Origin: Euperipatoides rowelli
Lineage: Eukaryota; Onychophora; Udeonychophora; Euonychophora; Peripatopsidae
Assembly (NCBI GenBank): GCA_003024985.2
Contig: PXIH01S0007258.1
Reading direction: 5' to 3' (one strand)
DNA length: 27,214 bases
The notes under the pieces are model-generated. The model worked only from the letters and a program-made list of their open reading frames with translations, was not told where the DNA came from and ran no database searches. Shown here piece after piece: positions 11,669-22,136 of the stretch. Within the stretch, counting starts at the first letter, position 1; each line of letters opens with the position of its first letter. Made by a program: the position numbers and the translations under genes.

Positions 11669-11760
11669 TTTATAGAACACATATTTCAGCTCCTGGACTT
11701 AAATTGTAAAAATCAACTAGATCACACAGAATTTATTAATAATTTATCAAGACTTAAACA
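11669..11760 (+). CDS. Putative exon: extra EF-hand unit of a NOX5-like gene
   Basis: The 92-bp open segment sits between an acceptor (tatttatttttag) and a strong donor (gtaagt). It encodes 30 residues plus two bases, starting in phase 0: FIEHIFQLLD, then an EF-hand-like loop and LDHTEFINNL. The other two frames have stops. Loop positions 1 (D), 3 (N), 8 (L) and 12 (E) fit an EF-hand, while position 5 (K) and position 6 (N, normally G) do not. Its two trailing bases (CA) join the first base of the exon at 16071 to make a glutamine codon, so phases match. It aligns without gaps to the exon at 24556 (9 of 29 residues identical), including the same phase-0 start just before F-x-E-x-x-F. The role is inferred: an additional calcium-sensing unit N-terminal to the usual NOX5 EF-hands. 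It could instead be an exon of another EF-hand gene. Confidence 0.6.
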
Positions 11761-11814
11761 GTAAGTAAATAATTTTAAATTCAATATGCAGTATTTATAT
11801 AATGAATAGAATAA

Positions 11815-12222
11815 ATTATATCAGAAAAATTATGAGTATTAAAATATCGCAGAAAATTTATCTATACTAAAATATCTCACAAAAAATTATCAGTAAGAAA
11901 ATAATTTACTAATTCTCTAAAGAAAATTATTAGTCAGACTATAATATCTTATGAAAGCTATCAATACTGAAGTATCTCGTTAAATTTATCAGGACTAAAA
12001 TATCTCATAACTATTAATATTATAATAATTATGTCATAAAAATTATCAGTTTAATATATCTCACCAAATTGACAAGGAGTAAAGTCAGCATCTTATGGAA
12101 AATGTTATCCAGGGATATAATATCTTATAAAAGCTAATAGTACCAAAATATCTTATTAAATTTATCAGGACTAAAATATCTCATAAAACCCATTACTACT
12201 TAATTATCTCATAACAATGATC
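11815..12222. repeat. 28-bp minisatellite, block 1
   Basis: A degenerate tandem array with a unit of 28 bases. Aligned starts at 11841 and 11869, and at 12145, 12173 and 12201, are each 28 apart. The core is actaaaatatctcat followed by a variable AAATT-ATCAG half. It begins about 55 bases after the donor of the exon at 11669 and lies wholly in the intron. The array resumes at 12402 after a transposon insertion, again at 14640, and in traces at 15636. Confidence 0.85.
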
Positions 12223-12409
12223 ACTAAAATCAGTGCCATAGCCAGAAATTTTTTTCGGTGGGGGGGGGGGGATATTGATATCTATAATGTATATTTATAT
12301 AAATATAAGCTATATACTGAATATAAACAGTACATAATAAAAATATTTTTTTTGAGGGGGGGGTTCAACCCCCACATCCCCCCTTCCTGGCTACGGCCCT
12401 GACTAAAAT
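12223..12409. mobile_element. MITE with 8-bp target-site duplication (hAT-like)
   Basis: The element occupies 12231-12401 (171 bp) and is flanked by a perfect 8-bp direct repeat, actaaaat, at 12223-12230 and 12402-12409. Its ends are inverted: cagtgccatagccag on the left and ctggctacggccctg on the right. Inside are a G run of 11 on one side, a G run plus a C-rich stretch on the other, and an AT-rich middle. An 8-bp duplication is typical of hAT and P-type transposases. Ends of the type CAGGGCCGTAGCCAGG are familiar from many marine invertebrate genomes. It is non-autonomous and inserted into the minisatellite. Confidence 0.85.
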
Positions 12410-12610
12410 GATATCACATTAAAATCCTTATTAGGATAAACAATCTGTTTAAAGATATAAATACTAAAATATCTCATTAAAATTATCTGGATTAAAAAAT
12501 CTCATTAAACCTATCAGAACTATAATATCTGATAAAAATATCAGTTCAATGTTATTGCATTAAAATTGTGATTAGGATAAACAATTTCATTAAAGTTATT
12601 AATCCAGTCA
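12410..12610. repeat. 28-bp minisatellite, block 2
   Basis: Continuation of the same array after the MITE, with repeated ctaaaatatctcattaaa and atctggattaaaaaatctc variants. Together with block 1 this shows that the MITE landed in a pre-existing array. Confidence 0.75.
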
Positions 12611-12623
12611 AATTAGATCATCT

Positions 12624-13822
12624 TTTGACGTTTAGGGGAAAAAATTAGCAACAAGCTGATTTTTTTGCAGAAACCTTCCTCTCACCATTTTATTTAATAT
12701 ACTAAAAGTCCCCACTGATTGGGTGCGAGCTTTGGCCGCCATATTGGAAAATGGCAACCATATTTTTTTTTTTTGCATTTTTAGAGGAAATGGTAGTCCC
12801 GCATGACAAAATTACAATAGACAATAATTGTAGAGAATACAATTCTCTACAAAAAAGATTAATATCACTTTATTAATAGGACATAGTGTTCACCCACAAA
12901 AAAACCCACTGAAGTTGTGATTTGTCTGGATGCTGCAACTTAGTGTATCAATACCCACCCCCACACTATCCTTCATACTTCTGCAATATTTTTTTTTCAC
13001 TTTGATATGTTAAACAATAGTGTATTTAGAAAGTAAATAGTTTGATTACATGTACTCAGAATTGTTTCTACAATTAAATCAAAGTGTGTGGGAGAGTAGG
13101 GGGTGGGGTGAGATAATTAAAATTAGACATGAAAATTGATTCTGTATAATATCTTATACATATAAAACTTTTGTAATATTTAGTCTAATTCTTATACTCA
13201 TACATTTATTTAATTTTCAACTTTATTTGAACAAACAGTAAAAGTTAATAGTAAATAATTCTATTTTTCAATTAACACTTCAGAAAACTATCAGAATTAA
13301 AATGATTTATTAATAAAACTATTCAATTATTTTTCTAATTGATTGTTTTTTTATTTACTGAAAAATTTCACTCTTTTATTGGAAACATTTCCTGCCAAAC
13401 ATATTAATCATTGTCCGCTAGTTTTTATATACACTTTTGGTTAACATATTAAATAAAGTGGGAAAAAACTTATTGCAAAAGTATGATTTATAGTGTGAGT
13501 GGGTATTGAGGCAAAGAGTTGTAGAATCCATACAAATTACAAATTCACTGTGTTTTTGGGCTAAATGTTATGTCCTATCCATAAAGTAATATAAAACTTT
13601 TTTGTAGAGAATTTTATTCTCTACAATTATTATATATGGTAAATTTGTCCTGCAGACTACCATTTCCTCTAAAAATGCAAAGAAACAATTTAGGTCACCA
13701 TTTTCCAATATGGCAGCCAAAGCTTACACTCGATCGGTAGGAACTTTTAGTATGTTAAATACAATGGTGAGAGGAAGGTTTCTGCAAATCAGCTTGTTGC
13801 TATTTTTCCCCCTAAAAAGTCT
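12624..13822. repeat. Second long palindromic (foldback) element
   Basis: Bases 12624-13030 return inverted at about 13430-13822. Paired landmarks are agcaacaagctgat with atcagcttgttgct, cagaaaccttcctctcacca with its complement, actaaaagtccc, ccatattggaaaatgg with ccattttccaatatgg, tttttagaggaaatggtagt with its complement, and attgtagagaa...ttctctaca on both sides. The spacer is around 400 bases. No open frame is convincing. It is flanked on both sides by the 28-bp minisatellite, so it probably inserted into, or formed within, that array. No clear target-site duplication was found. Confidence 0.88.
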
Positions 13823-14639
13823 AAATATCTAAATTTCATTACAGAACATATGTTGATATTCTTTACCAGGATGTGGTAGTTTCCCCTTTGCTAAGTATTT
13901 TAAAGCCAGTTTATAAAATTATGAAAAGCTATTTCTTAGCATCAAATTTATTGAATTTTGTTTATAAAGTATTTCATAACGCCTTGTTTATGAAAGAGTT
14001 ATTAACGCAAGTTTGGCCTTAATATGGAAAATCACTGTCTGTTTTGTAATGAGATTAAATAACTTAATCATATTTGTTTTCATTGTGTGATTTCTGCTTT
14101 TTTAGGGCAGAGCTTTATGATTTAATTGATGTTAATTTTTGTAATTAGTGATGTTATTTTATGTTTTTAATTATGATGCATAATAGACATGTGTTTTGTA
14201 TTGCTTTGAATGTTTTATCTGTACTTTGAAAAATAAGGAATTAGAGTGTATTTCAGGGCATGAGGTTAAGGTCTGTGTTGTTTTTGAAAGAGTATCTCAA
14301 TCAGCAATAGGATAGTGATATTGTTTCATTGCCCGGTTATGTTTTTGAAGAGAAATGGTTGAATCAGCCTGTAAAGAATGTGATCTCAAAATTTTGCAGA
14401 AAATGAAACAATATAGAATGTCCTTTTGGTTTATTTTTATGTTTTTTTTTTCAAGGGGGGGGGGTGGATTTTATCTGTATATTCATATTTTATATACATT
14501 ATCTATCAAGTTGATTGGCCTCCAATGTAAGGCATATTGGTTTGTGATTTTTTCGTTTGAATTGTTTTTTTAATGAAATTATTTCATTGCTTTTATGAAT
14601 TTAATAGAATATGTTATGAGGGGGGGGGAGATCCCTTAT
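13823..14639. other. Intronic sequence, no gene recognised
   Basis: AT-rich sequence between the palindrome and the next minisatellite block. It holds a G run near 14455-14464, preceded by a T run, and another G run near 14621. These resemble the G tract inside the MITE at 12231 and may be MITE remnants. The open frame at 14355-14573 has no recognisable motif. Confidence 0.45.
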
Positions 14640-14850
14640 AAAAAAATAAATACTATAATATCTCATTGAAATTATCTGCACTAAAATATCTCATTAAACC
14701 TATCAATACTAAAATATATCATAAAAATTATCAATTTTAAAATACAAGAATCTTACAAAATTGAAAATAATGTTCTAAATATTAAAATAATCAGGACTCA
14801 AATATCTCAATAAAACTATTCCCACTAAAATATCTCATTATTATTATCCG
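14640..14850. repeat. 28-bp minisatellite, block 3
   Basis: The tactataatatctcattgaa and actaaaatatctcattaaa type units seen at 11815-12610 return here in the same orientation. The array stops just before an inverted repeat and the scaffold gap. Confidence 0.75.
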
Positions 14851-14859
14851 TTTTGGGAT

Positions 14860-15630
14860 AACTGCAGAATAACCTATCCATGCGAAAGGATATTAAATCT
14901 GATGAATAAATCACTGAATGATCACATACTAAAAGGNNNNNNNNNNNNNNNNNNNNNNNNNNNNNNNNNNNNNNNNNNNNNNNNNNNNNNNNNNNNNNNN
15001 NNNNNNNNNNNNNNNNNNNNNNNNNNNNNNNNNNNNNNNNNNNNNNNNNNNNNNNNNNNNNNNNNNNNNNNNNNNNNNNNNNNNNNNNNNNNNNNNNNNN
15101 NNNNNNNNNNNNNNNNNNNNNNNNNNNNNNNNNNNNNNNNNNNNNNNNNNNNNNNNNNNNNNNNNNNNNNNNNNNNNNNNNNNNNNNNNNNNNNNNNNNN
15201 NNNNNNNNNNNNNNNNNNNNNNNNNNNNNNNNNNNNNNNNNNNNNNNNNNNNNNNNNNNNNNNNNNNNNNNNNNNNNNNNNNNNNNNNNNNNNNNNNNNN
15301 NNNNNNNNNNNNNNNNNNNNNNNNNNNNNNNNNNNNNNNNNNNNNNNNNNNNNNNNNNNNNNNNNNNNNNNNNNNNNNNNNNNNNNNNNNNNNNNNNNNN
15401 NNNNNNNNNNNNNNNNNNNNNNNNNNNNNNNNNNNNNNNNNNNNNNNNNNNNNNNNNNNNNNNNNNNNNNNNNNNNNNNNNNNNNNNNNNNNNNNNNNNN
15501 NNNNNNNNNNNNNNNNNNNNNNNNNNNNNNNNNNNNNNNNNNNNNNNNNNNNNNNNNNNNNNNNNNNNNTTTTATTTTTTTTAAATAATAAATGGGACTA
15601 TTTTCTGTATGGACAGGTTATTCTGCAGTT
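14860..15630. other. Scaffold gap of 633 N inside a 21-bp inverted repeat
   Basis: Bases 14937-15569 are N. The 21 bases at 14860-14880 (containing gcagaataacctatcca) recur inverted at 15610-15630 with one mismatch. The gap is therefore bounded by the ends of an inverted repeat, as if an unassembled hairpin or transposon sits there. Nothing inside the gap can be annotated. Confidence 0.9.
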
Positions 15631-15635
15631 CTGCC

Positions 15636-15680
15636 TCAGTGTTAAAATAACTCCAAAATTGACAAGGACTACATTTTGTT
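15636..15680. repeat. 28-bp minisatellite trace after the gap
   Basis: Between cagtg and aaggacta the sequence matches one to two minisatellite units (ttaaaataactccaaaattg), and the phrase aaattgacaagga is also found at 12065-12077. This shows that the array, or a copy of it, continues past the gap. Confidence 0.5.
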
Positions 15681-16070
15681 TTAAATTTTAGTAAGACACA
15701 AATAAATGTACATGTGACTGTGATGTAGTGTTAGTCGTTCATGAAATGACTCATTTAAATGAATTACAACTTGTATTGACTGACTCTCTGCTCCTCGACC
15801 TATTTTTTTTCATAAGTTCGTAATAAAGTTGGGTTGGGTAGGAGGATTACCCTGTGACTAATCTTTGTTCAGTTAGAGTCAAAGCTTGTGCACCTCTACT
15901 ATTGAACATTTTTGTTTTTATGAGCAAAGTAAATAATGAATACCATTTTTCACTGTAAAGTACATTAATGTCAAAATCAATGTTTGAACTTCTGGTGAGA
16001 AACAATTGAATTCCAATATATTATTTTATTCATTTCTTTCAGTATACCTTTTTATTTTTATTTATTTTAG
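15681..16070. other. Intron end, no gene recognised
   Basis: AT-rich intron sequence leading to the acceptor of the exon at 16071. A patch at 15727-15770 (gttagtcgttcatgaaatga) looks like a possible transposon terminus, but I could not find its partner end. Confidence 0.4.
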
Positions 16071-16185
16071 GTTAAGTAAAGATTCATATGATGTAGCCTG
16101 GGTCGAACAACAATTTAGTAAAATTCTTGGTCCAGAGAAAGTTCTTACGTTAGGACATTTCAAAAAGATTTTTGATTCCAAAAAT
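16071..16185 (+). CDS. NOX5-like exon: N-terminal EF-hand 1
   Basis: The 115-bp exon has acceptor tttattttag and donor gtaag. It starts with one base that completes a codon with the previous exon, then encodes 38 residues and ends in phase 0. The stretch AWVEQQFSKILG, then LGHFKKIF and DSKN, matches the opening of NOX5, where a W-V-x-Q-Q-F motif starts the first, non-canonical EF-hand. NOX5 is a membrane NADPH oxidase that makes superoxide when calcium binds its N-terminal EF-hands. As in NOX5, this first loop (GPEKVLTLGHFK) lacks most calcium ligands. An alternative acceptor (ctttcag at 16041-16042) would extend the exon in frame by ten residues, but these are hydrophobic and unlike the family. 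No catalytic domain is in view, so the assignment rests on EF-hand similarity. Confidence 0.75.
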
Positions 16186-18230
16186 GTAAGTTTTTTTTTA
16201 TTTAATTTTTGATTATAAATGTAATATTTTACAATATGTTAACAAACTTTGATCCCTTAAATAATGCCCTAAGATCTGAAAGTTTATATTTAAAAAGAAC
16301 ATCATGTATAGAAATCTGAATAATGTGATTTTACAAATATTTATTGGAGTTTGATATCAATAAGTAGTTACAATTTTAATCAATAAAGAAAAGATATTTA
16401 AAAAAATATATTTATTAAGAAAACTATTATTGTTTACCAGTTAGACGACATTTTAATTGGGGATACATGTTTTTCAATTTTATAAAGATATATTTATTAC
16501 TGACATCCTAAGATTCTACTAGAAGAACATTTATGAATTCCAGATTTGCCAATATAATCAGAAATATATTTCAAAAATTTCATATTTTATTATCATTTCT
16601 TATCTACTTTATAAACATTTCAATCTACATAATAAAACAACTTCTCATTCATAGATTCATGGATGACTTTAATAACTAGATATTAAAAATAAGAGCTAAA
16701 GATGAAAATCTTTGTTGATCCTGATCCTTGAGTATAAACCTTCACCCAAAAATGCATCTAATAATGATGATATATAGAATGACTATAAATTCAAAATTCT
16801 GAGATAAATTAACTTTTAACTCTTTAGAAGAATAGTCACACCACATGGCAGAATCTTACTGTGACCTCATATTCATTAATTTCGTTGAGTATTTTAAGTT
16901 AGAAGTAATATATTTAAAGGCAGTAAACCTTCCTGTGATCATAAAAAATAACTTTTCAGGTTTTATAATGCTGTTTTAATTGGCATATATAATTTCTTCT
17001 AGATTTTAATTACGGTACCATACATATCAATATTCTATTTGTAAGAGCATTGTGTTTAAATTCTAAAAAATTTTCTTTCTTATAGACCTTTTTGCTGATT
17101 TCTAAGGTATAAAATCTTAAATTAGCCCATTTTGTTTAAAAAATTTGAAGTGGAACAATTATAATTTTATATACCCTTACATTCCTATCTACTCACAAAA
17201 ATTTAAATAACTTGTCTCATCCCCAAAATTACTATGAATTAAATTATAGCTGATTTAGTCAGTCATTAATCTCTTATATCACCTGTAATAAAATTCTAAC
17301 CCCCATTAGATTTGCATTATTTTATAATATTTCATAGTGTGTGCTTAGCAAACTTATCTGCACGGATTATTCCAGCAACAAACCTTATTGTTAATGATTG
17401 GGTAGAGAAAATAATGTAATACTATTTATTCATTTAGATAATTAATATTTAATCCTTTCCATTACACAAAAATTTTGTGAAAAACTGGATTCTACCACCC
17501 CACAGTAATAAAAAAAATTAAAAACAATATTTCTTGATTGTTTTTGGACAATTAAATTATGGGAAAGGCTCAGATTAATGCCGGTCATTTTGAAATGGTA
17601 AATGTGAAACAGAACGTCACTATTATGATTATGCTGGCTATCTGGAGCACCACTGTGAAATAATAAATGTTGGTATAATACCAACACAGGAATGAAAACA
17701 AAATTAGTTTGAGGATCCGGGTGAAGGTTAGGAATGTTAATAAGGCTACACTATCCGTCAAGTACTAATAAACCATGTTCCAACATTGTAATTACATTGG
17801 GTTTTAGAATAATATGAGCAGATGACCTCGCTGGACTAGAGTCTGTTGTTGTATGGCATATGTGTATTTGTTCGCTACCCAGCCACTAGTGAATATATTA
17901 GCTTGTAGAATTCTATTATATTTTTATAAATTATTGAAAACCTTAAATATAGTGACCTATGCAACACCTAGTAAACACAACGAATGTTATGCTAGAGGTA
18001 CTTAGCATTTATTATTATTATGCAAGTAGTTTACTGGGAGTCTTAATTGATGGTGAAAATAATGCTAATAACATTAGGTTGCCTGTGGTGAATTATTTTA
18101 AATTTAAAATATCAATTTATGCAACTTATGACGACTTTTTAATTTTCGTTTGTCACATAGCTTACATTTTATTTTTTCAAACGTCAACTTACAATTATGT
18201 GTGCAAAATGCAAGTGCCGGATTAATAGTG
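16186..18230. other. Intron 2, 5' part, no gene recognised
   Basis: About 2 kb of AT-rich intron. Open frames at 17442-17687 (minus) and 17959-18225 (plus) show no motif I recognise. A small inverted repeat (tgttggtataataccaaca) is at about 17667-17685. The stretch from about 17960 could be the 5' end of LINE copy B, but I cannot fix the boundary. Confidence 0.45.
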
Positions 18231-18276
18231 TCTGTGTTAGGCCCCAATTTATTTTATTTTCATTTTATTACTTTGC

Positions 18277-18870
18277 TTGTTTATTATGAGTAATATTGTT
18301 AAAGCTTTCAATACACAAATGTCAAGTAATTGCAAGGACAATATAATTTTTAAGTTTTGGAACTTTGAATCATTAGTGCAGCCAGACTCATACGAAATTA
18401 CAACTTTTCTCTTTGGACTTGTTAATAGACTTATTAGATGGTATGGGCTTATTGTCAGAGCTAGTGGAATATACAAGACTCCATTTGCTCCAGTACCATT
18501 ACTTGGCTTTTCATACTCCAGAGGCTATGGCAACTTTAGAATTTGATTCATTTTAAGTACAGTACTCTGGATGCCGGTTAGGACTGTGCAGGGAGAACTT
18601 GCTGAAATATTTGAAAATTATGGGACCGTGGTATCCATGAGGTCTACTTATAGGCGCTTGGCTGGAAGCTTACAGAGTGCTACAACTCCAGTGTATGTAA
18701 TGTGTTAAAAGATGGGCAAGATTTAGTTGAACTCCCATATTTAATTAAATCTAGTTGTAAAATTAGGGGCTGGATAAGTACTTCTCTTAGAGCATGGGCC
18801 ATTTTTCACTGCTGCAAAACAGGCCATGATATAAGGGCATGCTCATCCAAAAATGTACGGCTTGAAAAGC
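18277..18870 (+). pseudogene. LINE ORF1 remnant
   Basis: The first piece (18277-18546) includes YEITTFLFGLVNRLI and is open for 89 codons. Around 18570-18650, in another frame, comes VQGELAEIFENYGTVVSMRS, which looks like an RNA-recognition fold segment. Around 18800-18850, FHCCKTGHDIRAC resembles a CCHC zinc knuckle in which the first cysteine is replaced by phenylalanine. ORF1 proteins bind LINE RNA. Stops and frame changes make this a pseudogene. Confidence 0.65.
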
Positions 18871-19115
18871 AATGTAGGTGGGGGGGGGGCAGGTTGACTC
18901 CCCTCATAAGTGTACAAACATATATAGTAATGCGTTGAAATCGGCTATTTCTTAGGAACCACTGGCATCGGATATTTTAGAAGTGATGAATAAAGTTCCA
19001 GCACAGGATATGGATATTTTGATGTCACAGGATATGTTCGAGGGGGGTCTGATGTGATGTGGGACAAGGATGATGTTGAAAACAGTATGGACATAGATAA
19101 CAGTGATGTATACTG

Positions 19116-19860
19116 AACTCTTGGAATGTTGGCAGTAAGGCTTTGATAAATCTGGATATTCCCAATAAAATTTTTGTCCCATGCCAAATATTTTTGATAA
19201 CAATATACNTAGTTCTAATTCCAATATAATGGAAGGGAAGGGGGTGGGAGAACAAAAAATTGAAACTCTACATGGATAATTTTATATGATTTTCAATTAT
19301 TATTTTCTTTTTCTCCACTTGTTTAAGTCAGCAAGATTGTAATATATTACAAAAAAAAAATGGTGATTTTTTTTTTCACTTATTTGAAAGGAATGCACAC
19401 AGGGAATGTCAGTTGTTGCTATATTCATTTCTTAATGGTTAATTGCTTTAACAGTCAGATATTAAAATTATAAAGATAATGTCATGGTACTTAGTCATGT
19501 CCATGGTGTACAATGCAAATTGTTACACATTGATAAATTACTATGTATCCAATAACCTGACAACTAATAGTGCAATTTCTTTCTGATTTAACATCCTATG
19601 TGCCACTGCGATATGATTTTATACTAATCGGAGGTGATTTCAATCATAAGGATATGACTTTGGATCCAGGTTTTTTTTCCACAAGCACTCACTGGTGAAT
19701 GCCGCATTGCATCATGGATGGGAATAATTACCAACACATTTATCTAAAGTCGGAAAAACATTAGATTACATTTTCATGTTGCAGGCGCCATTCAGAATAC
19801 AGACTTTAATATTGTTTTTAATTCATTCAGTGATCATGTTGAGCATAGGTCTTTCCTCTT
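19116..19860 (+). pseudogene. LINE APE-type endonuclease remnant
   Basis: The opening NSWNVGSK (19116-19139) matches the N-S/W-N-V start of APE-like LINE endonucleases. The core GGDFN is at 19630-19644 (within DFILIGGDFNHKD), and the final SDH is at 19829-19837 (FSDHVEH). These domains nick target DNA to prime reverse transcription. The glutamate block expected between them is not clearly visible, and several stops interrupt the frame. Confidence 0.75.
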
Positions 19861-20728
19861 CGGATGAGGTTCCAATATTTTCAATAGTGCAGCATCACCC
19901 TTTTATTACTTCAGCACTTGAGTATTACCCATTGTTTTTTACTAACATATTCTGATGTATTAATATAGTTGTTCCAAAACTTTACAATTCAGAACTATTA
20001 TATCTTTAAAAGTACTTTTACCAGGAGGTTACTGGATTACAAATACTTGGAAGCCCGGAGGGTAGGTCAGAGGCTTGTTGATGTGAAACAGATCATGTAG
20101 GCAATGGTAAACATAGATAAAGCCAATCTTTCTTTTTATAAAAAAATGGTGAATTGAATATATCCAATGAAAATGTAAGCAGATATCTCAGAAAACCTAT
20201 TTGATGAGAAAGCAGATTATAGCCAACAGGCAAGATATATCCGCTTTTATGACATCTTGTATGTTTAGCAAAATTGCATCCTTGCCTATAAATTATATTT
20301 ATGATGGTCTTATAACATAAAAGGACTCAGTATGATGTTGTATGTATATAATCATTTCAATGGTTTTTTTTTTGATCTGCACAGGATAGGACATAAGATT
20401 TTAGGAGTTTGATGGCATACCCACTGCATGACGATCTCCATGTACAAAATAATGAATAAACAGAATTCACCTGGACCGATCTCATTACTGTTCGAGTCTT
20501 TAAGCTTTTTCAACATGATTGTATCTGTGCCAAGTTTAGAGATATGGTTTAATTTGTGATAACCCATTCGCACTTTGACCAAGCACACACACACCCATTC
20601 TTTATGGTGCTTCATCAGAAACGTGATTTGGACGTGACTGAAGTGTTGGACATTACACGTACACATCCTATTGATGTGCAAAATTTAGAGTCATAGCTTT
20701 TTCATGGGTTTTAAATATTTAACTCAAC

Positions 20729-21600
20729 TTGATCTTGCCTATGGTCCTCTCAACTTTCCATTTCTTACTCAAATCTAGATCTATTCACACACCGATTAAT
20801 TGGTTACAACAGGTGATTTTGTTCACCAAGAAATATATCGTCAACATGAAGTGGCTATCATCTTTTTTAATGTCAAAAAGGCATTTGACTATGTGGGCCA
20901 TGACTTTTTGTTTAGAAGGATTATTCATTATTTGAGGCCATCCAATTTGTCTCGAGGTGTCATAAACTATATTTCAAATAAAATAATTTTGATAAAGCAT
21001 AAAGGTAAGCTACATTATTCATTTCCTATAAAGAGGGGGATCACACAAGGATCCCCCTTAGTACAAATTTATTTGCCTTGTATGTAGATTCCTTAATTAG
21101 AGAAATTAGTCAAGCAGATATGGGTGTATGAATTCCCAACATGAACACAAAGAAATCAGTGACAATGTTCATTGATGGTCTTATAGTTTTTGTGGATGGC
21201 ACACACAATGTTCATAGACTTTTCCAGTTTCTGGAGCATTTTTCAAGAGTGTCGGGATCAGTTTTTAATGCACACAAAATGAAGATCTGGTACCCCTACT
21301 TGAATCAAATAGATGACAGTTACAATGTGGGATCACCAGGCTTCTACTTGGGTATGCCCTTTCCGTATACTGGCCCCATGGTGCGGAGAAGTATTCAGGA
21401 CAAAATAATTGAACATTTTTAGAAAGCAGTTCACATTTTGAAGGCCAAGCCCCTGTCACTGTTAACAAAGGTAAAAATTAAAAATGCCTTCCTTTCTCCC
21501 ACTACCTGCTACTATGCACCTCATGTTTTATACACAAAGGCATTTATTGACAAGCTCTATGTGCTTGCTCATCGCATGCTATGGTCATCCAGACTGGTTC
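20729..21600 (+). pseudogene. LINE reverse transcriptase remnant with inactivated catalytic site
   Basis: The segment at 20800-21087 reads VAIIFFNVKKAFDYVGHDF, the motif A region, then NYISNKIILIK and KRGITQGSPL. In motif A the first catalytic aspartate is asparagine (20869-20871). The segment at 21141-21422 has MFIDGLIVF in place of motif C, so the usual D-D is D-G (21174-21179). The block at 21535-21610 (FIDKLYVLAHRMLW) matches copy A. The enzyme would be dead even if the frames were intact. Confidence 0.88.
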
Positions 21601-22065
21601 CAGTGTCTAGTAGGAGATTATCTTTGTCACAGGTGCAGGGAACCTCAATCTTCATAATATAGAGAGATTGATATTGGTGATAAGAGCAAATTATTTCTTG
21701 GCATATTTGAACTATGCTGCATTTTTACATCATGTTATACAGTTTGAATCGATCGATACTCCACCTACTCCACCGTCGCTTTTGATTGAACCACCGATAC
21801 TGGCAGTTATATGCAAGACTTTTTAGGATGTGCAGGATGATTTTGATATGCTAAAGCCCACTAAGGTGTCTATCAGCTTATGCCAAGTTATTGGACCAAG
21901 ATATTAACCTACTCACATGACTACTTTGTTATTATGATACTACAAGTTTTATAAGAAACATTATCTTGCAACTACTTTGTATGATTTCCTATTTAGAATA
22001 TCCACACAATATGTGTTCACCAAAGACTTATTGGTGCAGTGGTATGCTTTAAAATAGATCCAGGT

Positions 22066-22136
22066 TGTCCTTTTTGTGGTAGAGTGGAAACTTTGGAACA
22101 TATTCTCATGCATTTCCCCTATTTTGATGAGGCATG
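22066..22136 (+). pseudogene. LINE C-terminal zinc-finger-like block
   Basis: The sequence reads CPFCGRVETLEHILMHFPYF. It matches the C-x2-C...H-x4-C pattern at the C-terminus of many LINE ORF2 proteins, except that the fourth ligand is phenylalanine (22114-22116). In copy A that cysteine is present (HLFYCP). A stop follows soon after. Confidence 0.75.

Noticed and set aside
11815-12610. Regularly spaced repeats considered as a CRISPR-like array
   Set aside because: The units are directly tandem without unique spacers, degenerate, and in an animal intron.
14902-15588. Plus-strand open frame of 228 codons
   Set aside because: It runs almost entirely through the N gap and has no real sequence content.
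15727-15770. Possible hAT terminus (gttagtcgttcatgaaatga)
   Set aside because: No matching inverted end or target-site duplication could be found nearby.
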